From an uncultured Lysobacter sp. (lineage in GTDB: Bacteria > Pseudomonadota > Gammaproteobacteria > Xanthomonadales > Xanthomonadaceae), in contig CADCUA010000439.1 of the NCBI GenBank assembly GCA_902805755.1, forward strand, positions 1 to 14,454: 14,454 bases of DNA. Reading direction: 5' to 3'. Shown one piece after another: positions 1 through 6,093 of this stretch. Numbering within the stretch: the first letter of the stretch is position 1; the number at the start of each line of letters is the position of its first letter. Both the position numbers and the translations under genes were made by a program. The notes beneath the pieces are model-generated. The model saw only the letters and a list, made by a program, of their open reading frames with translations, had not been told where the DNA came from and searched no databases.

Positions 1-49
1 CACCCCGTCCGTCACGTCGCGCGCCGCGGTCGCGGTCCTGCCGTCCACG
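1..49 (-). pseudogene. In-frame continuation of rne beyond its stop codon (C-terminal scaffold remnant, cut by window edge)
   Basis: Reading on past the rne stop in the same frame, bases 49 to 2 give 16 sense codons, RGRQDRDRGARRDGRG. This Arg/Asp/Gly-rich composition is what the RNA-binding scaffold of a xanthomonad RNase E looks like just after the catalytic half. The frame stays open to the window edge. The simplest reading is that the ancestral gene ran through here and that the amber codon at 50-52 is a nonsense mutation or a base-call error. It could also be untranslated sequence that is Arg-rich by chance, because GC-rich DNA favours Arg codons. Confidence 0.5.
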
Positions 50-1825
50 CTAGTCTGTCCGGGCGGCGGCTGGCGTCGCCGCTTCCGGCTGGCTGCCGCG
101 GAAGAATCGCAGGATGCGTTCGACCAGGCCGACCGAATGGGTCGGCGTTTGCGTAGGAGCGACTACTGCCACAGGTGCAGGCACGGCGGCCGGTTCGCGC
201 GGCTCGCGCACCGGGGCGGGTTGGGTCGGCTTGACGTTGGTGACTGCCGGAGCAGGCGGCACGTTGAGGTTCGACTTCGTCAGCGCAAAGACCGGCAGCT
301 TGCGCGGCGTGCCGCGCTGATAGCTGGGCTTGCTGGTTTCTTCGCCGAGCTCGTTCTCGCGGATACGCGTGACTTCGAAATGCGGGGTATGCATCTGCTC
401 GTCGCCCACGATCACGATCGGCGAGTCGTGCCGCGCTTCGATTTCGCTCAGCGCGCGTCGCTTCTCGTTGAGAAGGTAGTTCGCGATCTCGACCGGCGCC
501 TGCACCAGCACCTGTCCGGTGTTGTCCTTCATCGCATGCTCTTCGGCGAGGCGAAGGATGGACAGCGACAGGGACTCCACCGAGCGCATGCGGCCGTGGC
601 CTTCGCAACGCGGGCACACCAGCTGGCTGGATTCACCCAGGCTCGGGCGCAGGCGCTGGCGGCTCATCTCGAGCAGTCCGAAGCGCGAAATGCGTCCGAG
701 CTGCACACGCGCGCGGTCGAACTTGAGCGCATTCTGCAGACGGTTCTCGACCTCGCGCTGGTGCTTGGTCGAGGACATGTCGATGAAATCGATGACCACG
801 AGGCCCCCGAGATCACGCAGGCGCATCTGGCGCGCGACTTCCTCGGCAGCTTCGAGGTTCGTGTTGAACGCGGTCTCCTCGATGTCGCCGCCCTTGGTGG
901 CGCGCGCCGAGTTCACGTCGACGGCGGTGAGCGCTTCGGTCTGGTCGATGACCAGTGCGCCGCCCGAAGGCAGGCGAACCGTGCGCTCGTACGCGCCCTC
1001 GATCTGGGACTCGATCTGGAAGCGGTTGAACAGCGGCACATCATCCGTGTAGTGCTTGAGCTTGCGCAGGTTGTGGGGCATCACCTGCTCGACGAACTCG
1101 CGCGCCTCGGCATACATCTCGGGCGTGTCGACCAGGATCTCGCCGACATCGGCGCGCATGTAATCGCGCAGGGCGCGGATGATCAGGCGCGACTCCTGAT
1201 AGACGAGGAACGGCACCTTGCGATCCTTGTCGAGCACGGCGTCGGTCACCGCGCGCCAGACGCTGACCAGATAGTCCAGGTCCCACTGCAGTTCTTCCGC
1301 GTCGCGGCCAACGCCGGCGGTGCGGATGATCACGCCCATGTCGGGCGGGATGTTCAGGCTGTCCATCGCCTTCTTCAGCTCGGCGCGGTCGTCGCCTTCG
1401 ATGCGGCGCGACACGCCACCCGCCGTCGGCGAGTTCGGCATCAGCACCATGTAGCGGCCGGCGAGCGAAATGAACGTCGTCAGCGCCGCGCCTTTGTTGC
1501 CGCGCTCTTCCTTGTCGACCTGGACAACGACTTCCTGGCCTTCGCGCAGCAGTTCTTTCAGGCCGGCCTTGTTCGGATCGACGCCGGGCTGGAAGTAGTC
1601 GCGGGAAATTTCCTTGAGCGGAAGGAAGCCGTGGCGCTCGCCGCCGTATTCCACGAATGCCGCCTCGAGGGACGGTTCGAGGCGCGTGATGCGGCCCTTG
1701 TAGATGTTGGACTTCTTCTGTTCTTTCGACGGTTGTTCGATGTCGATGTCGTACAGGTTCTGGCCGTCGACGATCGCGACGCGCAGTTCTTCTGCCTGCG
1801 TCGCATTGATCAGCATGCGCTTCAT
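50..1825 (-). CDS. rne: Ribonuclease E, catalytic half plus putative membrane-targeting helix (short form, 591 aa)
   Basis: Endoribonuclease that starts mRNA decay and processes rRNA and tRNA at the inner membrane. The start at 1825 ([10 protein letters not shown]) reproduces the E. coli N-terminus and is preceded by an AGGA 7 nt upstream. With this start the metal-binding catalytic aspartates fall at D303 and D346 and the zinc-link CPRC cysteines at C404 and C407, the same numbers as in E. coli. The S1 domain covers roughly residues 36-120, followed by the 5'-sensor/RNase H-like and DNase I-like parts. After about residue 510 comes a Pro-rich linker, then an amphipathic stretch [13 protein letters not shown] (565-577) resembling the membrane-targeting segment. 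The family in xanthomonads normally has several hundred further residues of Arg-rich scaffold; here a TAG ends the frame at 591 aa. The product should be enzymatically competent but lack the degradosome scaffold. Confidence 0.93.
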   Translation of the reverse strand: MKRMLINATQAEELRVAIVDGQNLYDIDIEQPSKEQKKSNIYKGRITRLEPSLEAAFVEYGGERHGFLPLKEISRDYFQPGVDPNKAGLKELLREGQEVVVQVDKEERGNKGAALTTFISLAGRYMVLMPNSPTAGGVSRRIEGDDRAELKKAMDSLNIPPDMGVIIRTAGVGRDAEELQWDLDYLVSVWRAVTDAVLDKDRKVPFLVYQESRLIIRALRDYMRADVGEILVDTPEMYAEAREFVEQVMPHNLRKLKHYTDDVPLFNRFQIESQIEGAYERTVRLPSGGALVIDQTEALTAVDVNSARATKGGDIEETAFNTNLEAAEEVARQMRLRDLGGLVVIDFIDMSSTKHQREVENRLQNALKFDRARVQLGRISRFGLLEMSRQRLRPSLGESSQLVCPRCEGHGRMRSVESLSLSILRLAEEHAMKDNTGQVLVQAPVEIANYLLNEKRRALSEIEARHDSPIVIVGDEQMHTPHFEVTRIRENELGEETSKPSYQRGTPRKLPVFALTKSNLNVPPAPAVTNVKPTQPAPVREPREPAAVPAPVAVVAPTQTPTHSVGLVERILRFFRGSQPEAATPAAARTD

Positions 1826-1852
1826 TGTTGCGTTCCTCGCGCGCTCTATCGC

Positions 1853-1874
1853 GCGGAACGCCATGGCGTTTCGC
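1853..1874 (-). promoter_or_regulatory. Near-perfect palindrome just upstream of the rne ribosome-binding site
   Basis: The core AACGCCATGGCGTT (1857-1870) is a perfect 14-bp palindrome. Allowing one mismatched pair it extends by GCG/CGC to 22 bp. In the rne transcript it would form a stem with a small loop ending about 15 nt before the AGGA. It could control ribosome access or serve as a cleavage site for autoregulation; this role is inferred. Confidence 0.35.
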
Positions 1875-2156
1875 TTCTGGGAACTAAAGGATCCGATGCG
1901 ATGGCGCGGGGCGTGTCGCCGCTTCGCGCAACTGCAGGGAGCCTCCACTACCAGCGCTTCTACACCACGGCATGCCGCGGGAGCGCTTGTTCTCGGTGAA
2001 TCGTGTTTACAGGCCGGCGGCGCGTCGACCGGAGTCAGGCGCCGCACGGGACGTGTTCAACTCGGTGGTATGACCCGCCGGGCCAGAGCCGGTTCCGCCG
2101 GGCCGTCGCTGCTAACATGGCTGCCCCGCGGGCAGTGGTCAGGCGCGGTACGGAAT

Positions 2157-2190
2157 CGCAGGAATGGCTTTCGGCCTACAACTTCCTGCG
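2157..2190 (-). promoter_or_regulatory. Stem-loop in the presumed rne leader
   Basis: Perfect 8-bp arms CGCAGGAA (2157-2164) and TTCCTGCG (2183-2190) enclose 18 nt. Within the loop, on the minus strand, GGC-CGAAA-GCC can form a smaller inner stem. The result is a two-tier hairpin with an asymmetric internal loop, a general shape like the autoregulatory hairpins of the enterobacterial rne leader. The structure is seen directly; the function is inferred. Confidence 0.35.
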
Positions 2191-2236
2191 AAATCAAAAC
2201 CTTATCTCGCTTCGCGAGTGTAGCAGAAACGAACGG

Positions 2237-3196
2237 ATGACTTCTTCAGCTCCACCGGGCGATGGCAAAGGCGCCCGGACCGTGCGCGTCCCGGACGACC
2301 GGGACGGCCAGCGGCTCGACAATTTCCTTTTGGGACAACTCAAGGGAACGCCGCGCTCGCTCGTCTACAAGCTGGTGAGGTCGGGCCAGGTGCGGGTGAA
2401 CGGCGGTCGCGCGAAGGCCGAGCGCAAGCTCGTCGGTGGCGATGAAGTGCGCATCCCGCCGGTGCGGGTGGCTGAGGAAGGCGAACGGCCGGCGCCGTCG
2501 GGCGGGTTCATGGCCGCGCTGGACGCGGCGATCGTCTTCGAAGATGCAAGGCTGCTTGCCTTGAACAAACCCGCCGGGGTTGCGAGCCACGGCGGCAGCG
2601 GGATCAGCTTTGGCGCGATCGAGACGCTGCGTGCGCTGCGGCCCGGACAAGGGCTGGAGCTGGTCCACAGGCTGGACCGCGACACGTCGGGTCTGTTGAT
2701 CGTCGCCAAGAAGCGGTCGGCCCTGATCGAGTTGCAGGCGCTGATGCGCGAGGAAGGCGGCATCTCCAAGCGCTACCTCGCTTTGCTGGTCGGGCGCATG
2801 CCTGACGGCGTGATGAGCGTGGATGCGCCCCTGCACATCGGTCTGCGCCAGGGCGGCGAGCGTCATGTGCAGGTCCACTCGGCGGGCAAACCTTCGTTGA
2901 GTCACTTTCGCGCACTGGAACGCCGGGGTGGCCATTCGTACTGCGAGGTTCGCATTGCGACCGGGCGTACGCATCAGATCCGCGTCCATGCCCAGCACAT
3001 CGGGCATGCGGTGGCCGGTGACGACAAGTACGGCGATCCGGCAGTCAACAAGCGCCTGCGCGAGCAGATCGGCCTGAAGCGCATGTTCCTCCATGCGTCC
3101 ACGCTCGAGTTCGCGCTTGATGCAGGCCGTGCGCCGTATGCGCTCAATGCTCCGCTCGCGCCCGAACTTCTCGAAGCGCTGGACCGCCTCGCCTGA
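2237..3196 (+). CDS. rluC: 23S rRNA pseudouridine synthase, RluC type (319 aa)
   Basis: Isomerises uridines of 23S rRNA to pseudouridine (positions 955, 2504 and 2580 for the E. coli enzyme). An N-terminal S4 RNA-binding domain spans about residues 24-75 (QRLDNFLL through GDEVRIP). The RluA-type catalytic domain follows from about 97, with the active-site motif HRLDRDTSG at 144-152 and the catalytic aspartate D147. The later RTHQIRVHAQHIGHAV-type motif typical of the family is also present. The length equals that of E. coli RluC, and divergence from rne across a few hundred bases is the usual gammaproteobacterial arrangement. I chose the ATG at 2237; the frame is open further upstream, but that part reads as low-complexity spacer and would enter the rne leader. 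There is no clear Shine-Dalgarno sequence. RluD or another RluA-family member is less likely given the rne neighbour. Confidence 0.92.
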   Translation: MTSSAPPGDGKGARTVRVPDDRDGQRLDNFLLGQLKGTPRSLVYKLVRSGQVRVNGGRAKAERKLVGGDEVRIPPVRVAEEGERPAPSGGFMAALDAAIVFEDARLLALNKPAGVASHGGSGISFGAIETLRALRPGQGLELVHRLDRDTSGLLIVAKKRSALIELQALMREEGGISKRYLALLVGRMPDGVMSVDAPLHIGLRQGGERHVQVHSAGKPSLSHFRALERRGGHSYCEVRIATGRTHQIRVHAQHIGHAVAGDDKYGDPAVNKRLREQIGLKRMFLHASTLEFALDAGRAPYALNAPLAPELLEALDRLA

Positions 3197-3210
3197 CGCC
3201 TCAAGCCTGG

Positions 3211-3254
3211 CCGACCCCGGCCGATGAGGAGACAGGGGTCGGACTCATTCGGCC
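3211..3254. repeat. Short palindromic element, REP-like candidate
   Basis: Two interleaved inverted repeats lie between rluC and the HD-GYP gene. CCGACCCC (3211-3218) pairs perfectly with GGGGTCGG (3235-3242). GGCCGATGAG (3219-3228) pairs with CTCATTCGGCC (3244-3254) with one bulged T. The two stems interlock and cannot both form as simple hairpins. No T-tract follows, so a standard terminator is unlikely. The short intergenic site and the GGGGTCGG-type arms resemble REP sequences mobilised by RAYT transposases in xanthomonads, but only one copy is visible here. Confidence 0.4.
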
Positions 3255-3266
3255 GGGTGCACAGGC

Positions 3267-4595
3267 ATGTCCGAACTCAAACTCGCCGAGCTCATCGGCT
3301 CACTCAGCTACGCGCTTGACCTCACCGAGGGCCAGCCGGAAGGGCACTGCGTCCGCTGCTGCTGGATCGGCATGCATATCGGACGCGAGATCGGGCTGGA
3401 CGACGATTCGCTCTGGTCGCTCTATTACACGCTCCTGCTCAAGGACCTGGGCTGCAGCAGCAATGCCGCACGGATATGCCAGCTTTACCTGACCGACGAC
3501 AGGAGTTTCAAGCGCGATTTCAAGCAGGTCGGCACGAGCACGGCACAGGTGCTGGGCTTCGTGCTGTCGCACACGGGTGCGGATACGCCGTGGCGGCAGC
3601 GACTGCAGGCACTGACGCACATCGTGCGCAACGGTGATGCCGTCGCCCAGGAACTCATCCAGACCCGGTGTACGCGCGGCGCCGACATCGCGCGGCGGTT
3701 GCGATTTCCCGAGTCCGTCGCCGAAGCCGTGCATGGCCTGGACGAGCATTTCGATGGCAGCGGGCGGCCAGAGAGGCGGGCGGGTGATGCCATACCTCTC
3801 GGTTCGCGCATCGCGCTCATCGCGCAGATCATTGACGTATTCCATTTTTCGCACGGCCGCACGGCCGCGCTGGCGGAGGTGCAGCGGCGCCGCGGCACCT
3901 GGTTTGATCCGGCCCTGGTGGCTGCGTTCGAGCAGGTCGCACTTCGCGAAGATTTCTGGCAAACGCTGGGCAGCTCGGATGTCGAGCAGGCGGTCCTCGC
4001 GCTGGAGCCCTCGTCGAGCGCAGTGCCGCTGGACGAGGATTATCTGGACGCGATCGCAGCGGCGTTCGGTGAAGTGGTGGACGCGAAGAGCCCCTTTACG
4101 GCCGGGCACAGCGAGCGCGTGGGTTTCTATACCGATCGCGTCGCGGAACAGCTCGGGGTTCCAGTGGCGCGGCGCCGGTGGCTGCGCCGCGCAGCGATGC
4201 TGCACGACGTCGGCAAGCTCGGTGTGAGCAATACGATTCTCGACAAGCCCGGGCGCCTGGATGAGGACGAGTGGGCGCGCGTACGCCAACACACACTGTT
4301 TACCGAGCAGATCCTTTCGAGAATCTCAGCCTTCAGCGAGCTGGCGCGCGTGGCGGCGTCGCACCACGAGAAGCTGGACGGAACCGGGTACCCGCACGGT
4401 TTGAGCGGGAACGAAATTTCACTGGAGACCCGCATCATCACGGTGGCTGACATCTTCGACGCGATCACGGCCGAGCGGCCTTACCACGCCGCCACTCCGG
4501 TGGAGCGGACGTTGCAAATCATGGCGGGCCACGTCGGGACCGCGGTGGACCCCGACTGTTTCGAAGCGCTCTGCGTGGTGGCGCGGGCGCCCTGA
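3267..4595 (+). CDS. Two-lobed HD-GYP phosphohydrolase, probable cyclic-di-GMP phosphodiesterase (442 aa)
   Basis: The C-terminal lobe (about 260-435) carries a full HD-GYP signature: GHSERV (H281), MLHDVGK (H313, D314), H342, HHEKLDGTGYP (H366, H367 and the GYP ending at 376) and VADIFDAI (D395). This family hydrolyses cyclic-di-GMP or related dinucleotides with a di- or tri-metal centre. The N-terminal lobe (about 10-200) follows the same order in decayed form: GHCVRC (H27), LLLKDLGCSSN with Lys59 where the HD histidine should be, EHFDGSGRP at 160-168 with the tyrosine of GYP replaced, and RIALIAQIIDVF where the other lobe has RIITVADIFDAI. It looks like an internal duplication with a degenerate, perhaps sensory, first copy. 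No signal peptide or membrane segment is seen, so it is probably cytoplasmic. The gene stands alone and ends 3 bp from a convergent gene. Catalysis and substrate are inferred from motifs. Confidence 0.85.
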   Translation: MSELKLAELIGSLSYALDLTEGQPEGHCVRCCWIGMHIGREIGLDDDSLWSLYYTLLLKDLGCSSNAARICQLYLTDDRSFKRDFKQVGTSTAQVLGFVLSHTGADTPWRQRLQALTHIVRNGDAVAQELIQTRCTRGADIARRLRFPESVAEAVHGLDEHFDGSGRPERRAGDAIPLGSRIALIAQIIDVFHFSHGRTAALAEVQRRRGTWFDPALVAAFEQVALREDFWQTLGSSDVEQAVLALEPSSSAVPLDEDYLDAIAAAFGEVVDAKSPFTAGHSERVGFYTDRVAEQLGVPVARRRWLRRAAMLHDVGKLGVSNTILDKPGRLDEDEWARVRQHTLFTEQILSRISAFSELARVAASHHEKLDGTGYPHGLSGNEISLETRIITVADIFDAITAERPYHAATPVERTLQIMAGHVGTAVDPDCFEALCVVARAP

Positions 4596-4598
4596 GTT

Positions 4599-5033
4599 TC
4601 AGCCTCCAGCGGCGCGGCGCTGCTTTTCCTCGAGTGCGAAACAGGCGTCCGGCTTGATCGTTGGCGGCGTGAAAGTGACCGGCACCTGGATCTTGGTCGC
4701 GACAGGTTTGCCGGCCGCGGTCGCCGGTGCAAAACGCCAGTTGCGCACCGCAGCGAGCGCGGCGGCGTCGAACTCCGCATGTGCGCTGCGCTGCTTGACG
4801 CGAGTGTCGCCAGGAACGCCATCGGGGCCCACCTGCAGCATGAGCACGACCCGGCCACCGATGCCCTGGCAGGCAAGCAATTCCGGATAGGCCGGGGGTG
4901 GCGTGTCGCGCGCCTTAGGCGGAGTGGGCGGTACATGGGGCGCCTGCGGCGGCGCTTCACCGCACCCGGCGATCAAGGCGGTCAGTGCAATTGCGGCAAT
5001 ACCGCAGCCGCGCGTGGCAGCGTTAAAGAACAT
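4599..5033 (-). CDS. Lipoprotein with a TonB C-terminal domain (144 aa)
   Basis: A type II signal peptide ends in LIAGC with the lipidated cysteine at 24. A short Pro-rich linker (about 25-47) follows, then a TonB-C/energy-transducer domain (about 48-125) recognisable by [24 protein letters not shown] and [17 protein letters not shown]. Two further cysteines, C55 and C131, bracket the domain and could form a disulfide. Classical TonB is anchored by a transmembrane helix and has a long spacer that reaches the outer membrane. This protein has a lipid anchor and a linker of only about 23 residues, so it cannot span the periplasm in the same way and may act near whichever membrane holds it. Its ATG lies inside the end of the upstream dehydratase gene (11-nt overlap), implying translational coupling. 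No ExbB or ExbD gene is adjacent. Its role is unknown. Confidence 0.8.
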   Translation of the reverse strand: MFFNAATRGCGIAAIALTALIAGCGEAPPQAPHVPPTPPKARDTPPPAYPELLACQGIGGRVVLMLQVGPDGVPGDTRVKQRSAHAEFDAAALAAVRNWRFAPATAAGKPVATKIQVPVTFTPPTIKPDACFALEEKQRRAAGG

Positions 5034-5376
5034 CGGCGTCCACCAGTCGGTCCGTCTTGGCAGCGCAGATGAAGTCGTTCTCGCTCAGCCCGCCCACGTC
5101 GTGGGTCGAATAACGCACGACGCAACGGTCGTAATGCACGCCGAGGTCCGGGTGATGGTCCTCGCGATTCGCCACGAAAGCGAGCGCATTCACGAACGCG
5201 ATCGTCCGGTAGTAGTCCTGGAAGCGGTAGGTGCGCGTCAGTGCGCGGCCCTCTTCGGACAGTTCCCAGCCCGGAACCTCGGGCAGCAGCTCGCGGATCC
5301 GCGCCTCGGTCAGGCGGTGCTCGCTGCCGCGGCGTGCGATGCAATGGGCCTGGGCGAGAGGAATCAGATCGTTCAT
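5023..5376 (-). CDS. phhB: Pterin-4a-carbinolamine dehydratase (117 aa)
   Basis: Dehydrates 4a-hydroxytetrahydropterin, recycling the cofactor of phenylalanine hydroxylase. The family signature appears as [31 protein letters not shown], whose HHP histidines and downstream ST-H are the conserved active-site elements. Its length is typical of bacterial members. The start at 5376 (MNDLIPLAQ) has an AGGA 6 nt upstream; the in-frame ATG at 5418 would only add a basic, Pro-rich stretch and is rejected. No phenylalanine hydroxylase gene is in the window. It overlaps the TonB-domain lipoprotein gene downstream. The gene symbol reflects the family rather than proof of a role in phenylalanine catabolism. 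Confidence 0.92.
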   Translation of the reverse strand: MNDLIPLAQAHCIARRGSEHRLTEARIRELLPEVPGWELSEEGRALTRTYRFQDYYRTIAFVNALAFVANREDHHPDLGVHYDRCVVRYSTHDVGGLSENDFICAAKTDRLVDADVL

Positions 5377-5468
5377 GGCGGGTCCTCGGGGGCGGGGCGA
5401 CGAATGAACCAACCGCATCGACAGCGGTCAGACCGGGGCAGCGCAGCCGTGCGCGGCGATGACGCCGG

Positions 5469-5474
5469 TAGAAT
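5469..5474 (+). promoter_or_regulatory. Candidate -10 element for nfuA, possibly giving a leaderless mRNA
   Basis: TAGAAT matches the -10 consensus at 5 of 6 positions and ends 6 nt before the nfuA ATG, so transcription would begin at or next to the start codon. No Shine-Dalgarno sequence is evident there, and no good -35 is seen. On the opposite strand the same bases read TATTCT (5475-5470), which could serve the divergent dehydratase gene. This is inferred from sequence only. Confidence 0.35.
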
Positions 5475-5480
5475 AGCCCG

Positions 5481-6077
5481 ATGATCAATATTTCCGAATC
5501 CGCCCAGGCGCATTTCCGCCGCCTGATCGAGCGCGAAGCGCTGCCCGGCCTGGGAGTACGGCTTTCGGCTGTGCATGCCGGGACCGCCAAGGCCGATGTG
5601 CGCCTTGAATTTGCCGAGCCCGCTGATCTGACCGGTGACGAGTGGGCGATTGACTGCGACGGCTTCACGCTCTGGCTCGACGCGGCGAGCGTCGCGCACC
5701 TCGACGGTGCCGAGATCGACTACGAAACGCTCGGGACCAGCGGACAGCTGCAGATCCGTGCGCCCCGCATCAAGGGATCCGCGCCGGCGGAATCAGCGTC
5801 GCTGGTGGAGCGCGTGCGCTGGGTTGTGGAACATGAAGTCAATCCGCAACTGGCCCAGCATCGCGGCCACGTGTCCGTGGAAGAGGTGACGGCCGAGGGC
5901 GTGGTGATGCTGCGCTTCGGCGGCGGCTGCCACGGCTGTGGCATGGCGGATGTCACGCTCAAGCAGGGCATCGAGAAGACCCTGATGGAAAAGGTGCCCG
6001 GCGTGATCGCGGTTCGCGACGCGACGGACCACGAAACCGGCGCGGCGCCGTACATGCCGCGCGACTCGGTCGCCTGA
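5481..6077 (+). CDS. nfuA: Fe-S cluster carrier NfuA (198 aa)
   Basis: Scaffold/carrier that delivers [4Fe-4S] clusters to apoproteins, especially under oxidative stress or iron limitation. The N-terminal part (about 1-95) is the degenerate A-type (IscA/HesB-like) domain, without the A-type cluster cysteines, as in other NfuA proteins. The C-terminal Nfu domain (about 105-185) has [19 protein letters not shown] with the cluster-binding pair C150 and C153. The length is close to the 191 residues of E. coli NfuA. The start [12 protein letters not shown] matches the family. The stop lies 16 nt before the next gene, so the two probably share a transcript. Confidence 0.95.
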   Translation: MINISESAQAHFRRLIEREALPGLGVRLSAVHAGTAKADVRLEFAEPADLTGDEWAIDCDGFTLWLDAASVAHLDGAEIDYETLGTSGQLQIRAPRIKGSAPAESASLVERVRWVVEHEVNPQLAQHRGHVSVEEVTAEGVVMLRFGGGCHGCGMADVTLKQGIEKTLMEKVPGVIAVRDATDHETGAAPYMPRDSVA

Positions 6078-6093
6078 TCGCGCGACGGCGTCG

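Larger units (their letters stand above)
1826..2236 (-). promoter_or_regulatory. Divergent rne-rluC spacer; probable long structured rne leader
   Basis: This 411-bp stretch has no convincing gene on either strand. Read on the minus strand it offers a TACACT -10-like hexamer (2222-2217) and several inverted repeats before the rne ribosome-binding site: one spanning 2157-2190, one of CTGCCC/GGGCAG with a 3-nt loop at 2121-2135, and one near the start codon at 1853-1874. A 10-nt direct repeat CCGCCGGGCC occurs at 2075-2084 and 2095-2104. In E. coli the rne mRNA has a leader of about 360 nt whose hairpins let RNase E degrade its own message, so a long structured leader here fits the same logic. 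The promoter position is a guess because no good -35 was found. Near rluC a CTCGC-TTC-GCGAG hairpin lies at 2206-2218, 18 nt before its ATG. Confidence 0.4.

Noticed and set aside
50..52. The rne TAG read as a recoded amino acid (pyrrolysine or programmed readthrough)
   Set aside because: No readthrough context or recoding signal is visible and pyrrolysine is not expected in this lineage; mutation or sequencing error is simpler.
137..1999. 620-codon open frame on the plus strand opposite rne
   Set aside because: It is antisense to a gene with full catalytic motifs; its Arg/His/Asp-rich protein matches no family I know, and such long antisense frames are common in GC-rich DNA.
1826..2047. N-terminal extension of RNase E to ATG 2047 or ATG 1865
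   Set aside because: The start at 1825 has a good Shine-Dalgarno and reproduces E. coli residue numbers for D303, D346, C404 and C407; the extension is low-complexity and covers a palindrome.
2003..2236. N-terminal extension of RluC
   Set aside because: The frame is open but the protein from 2237 already has the family length; the extra part resembles no domain.
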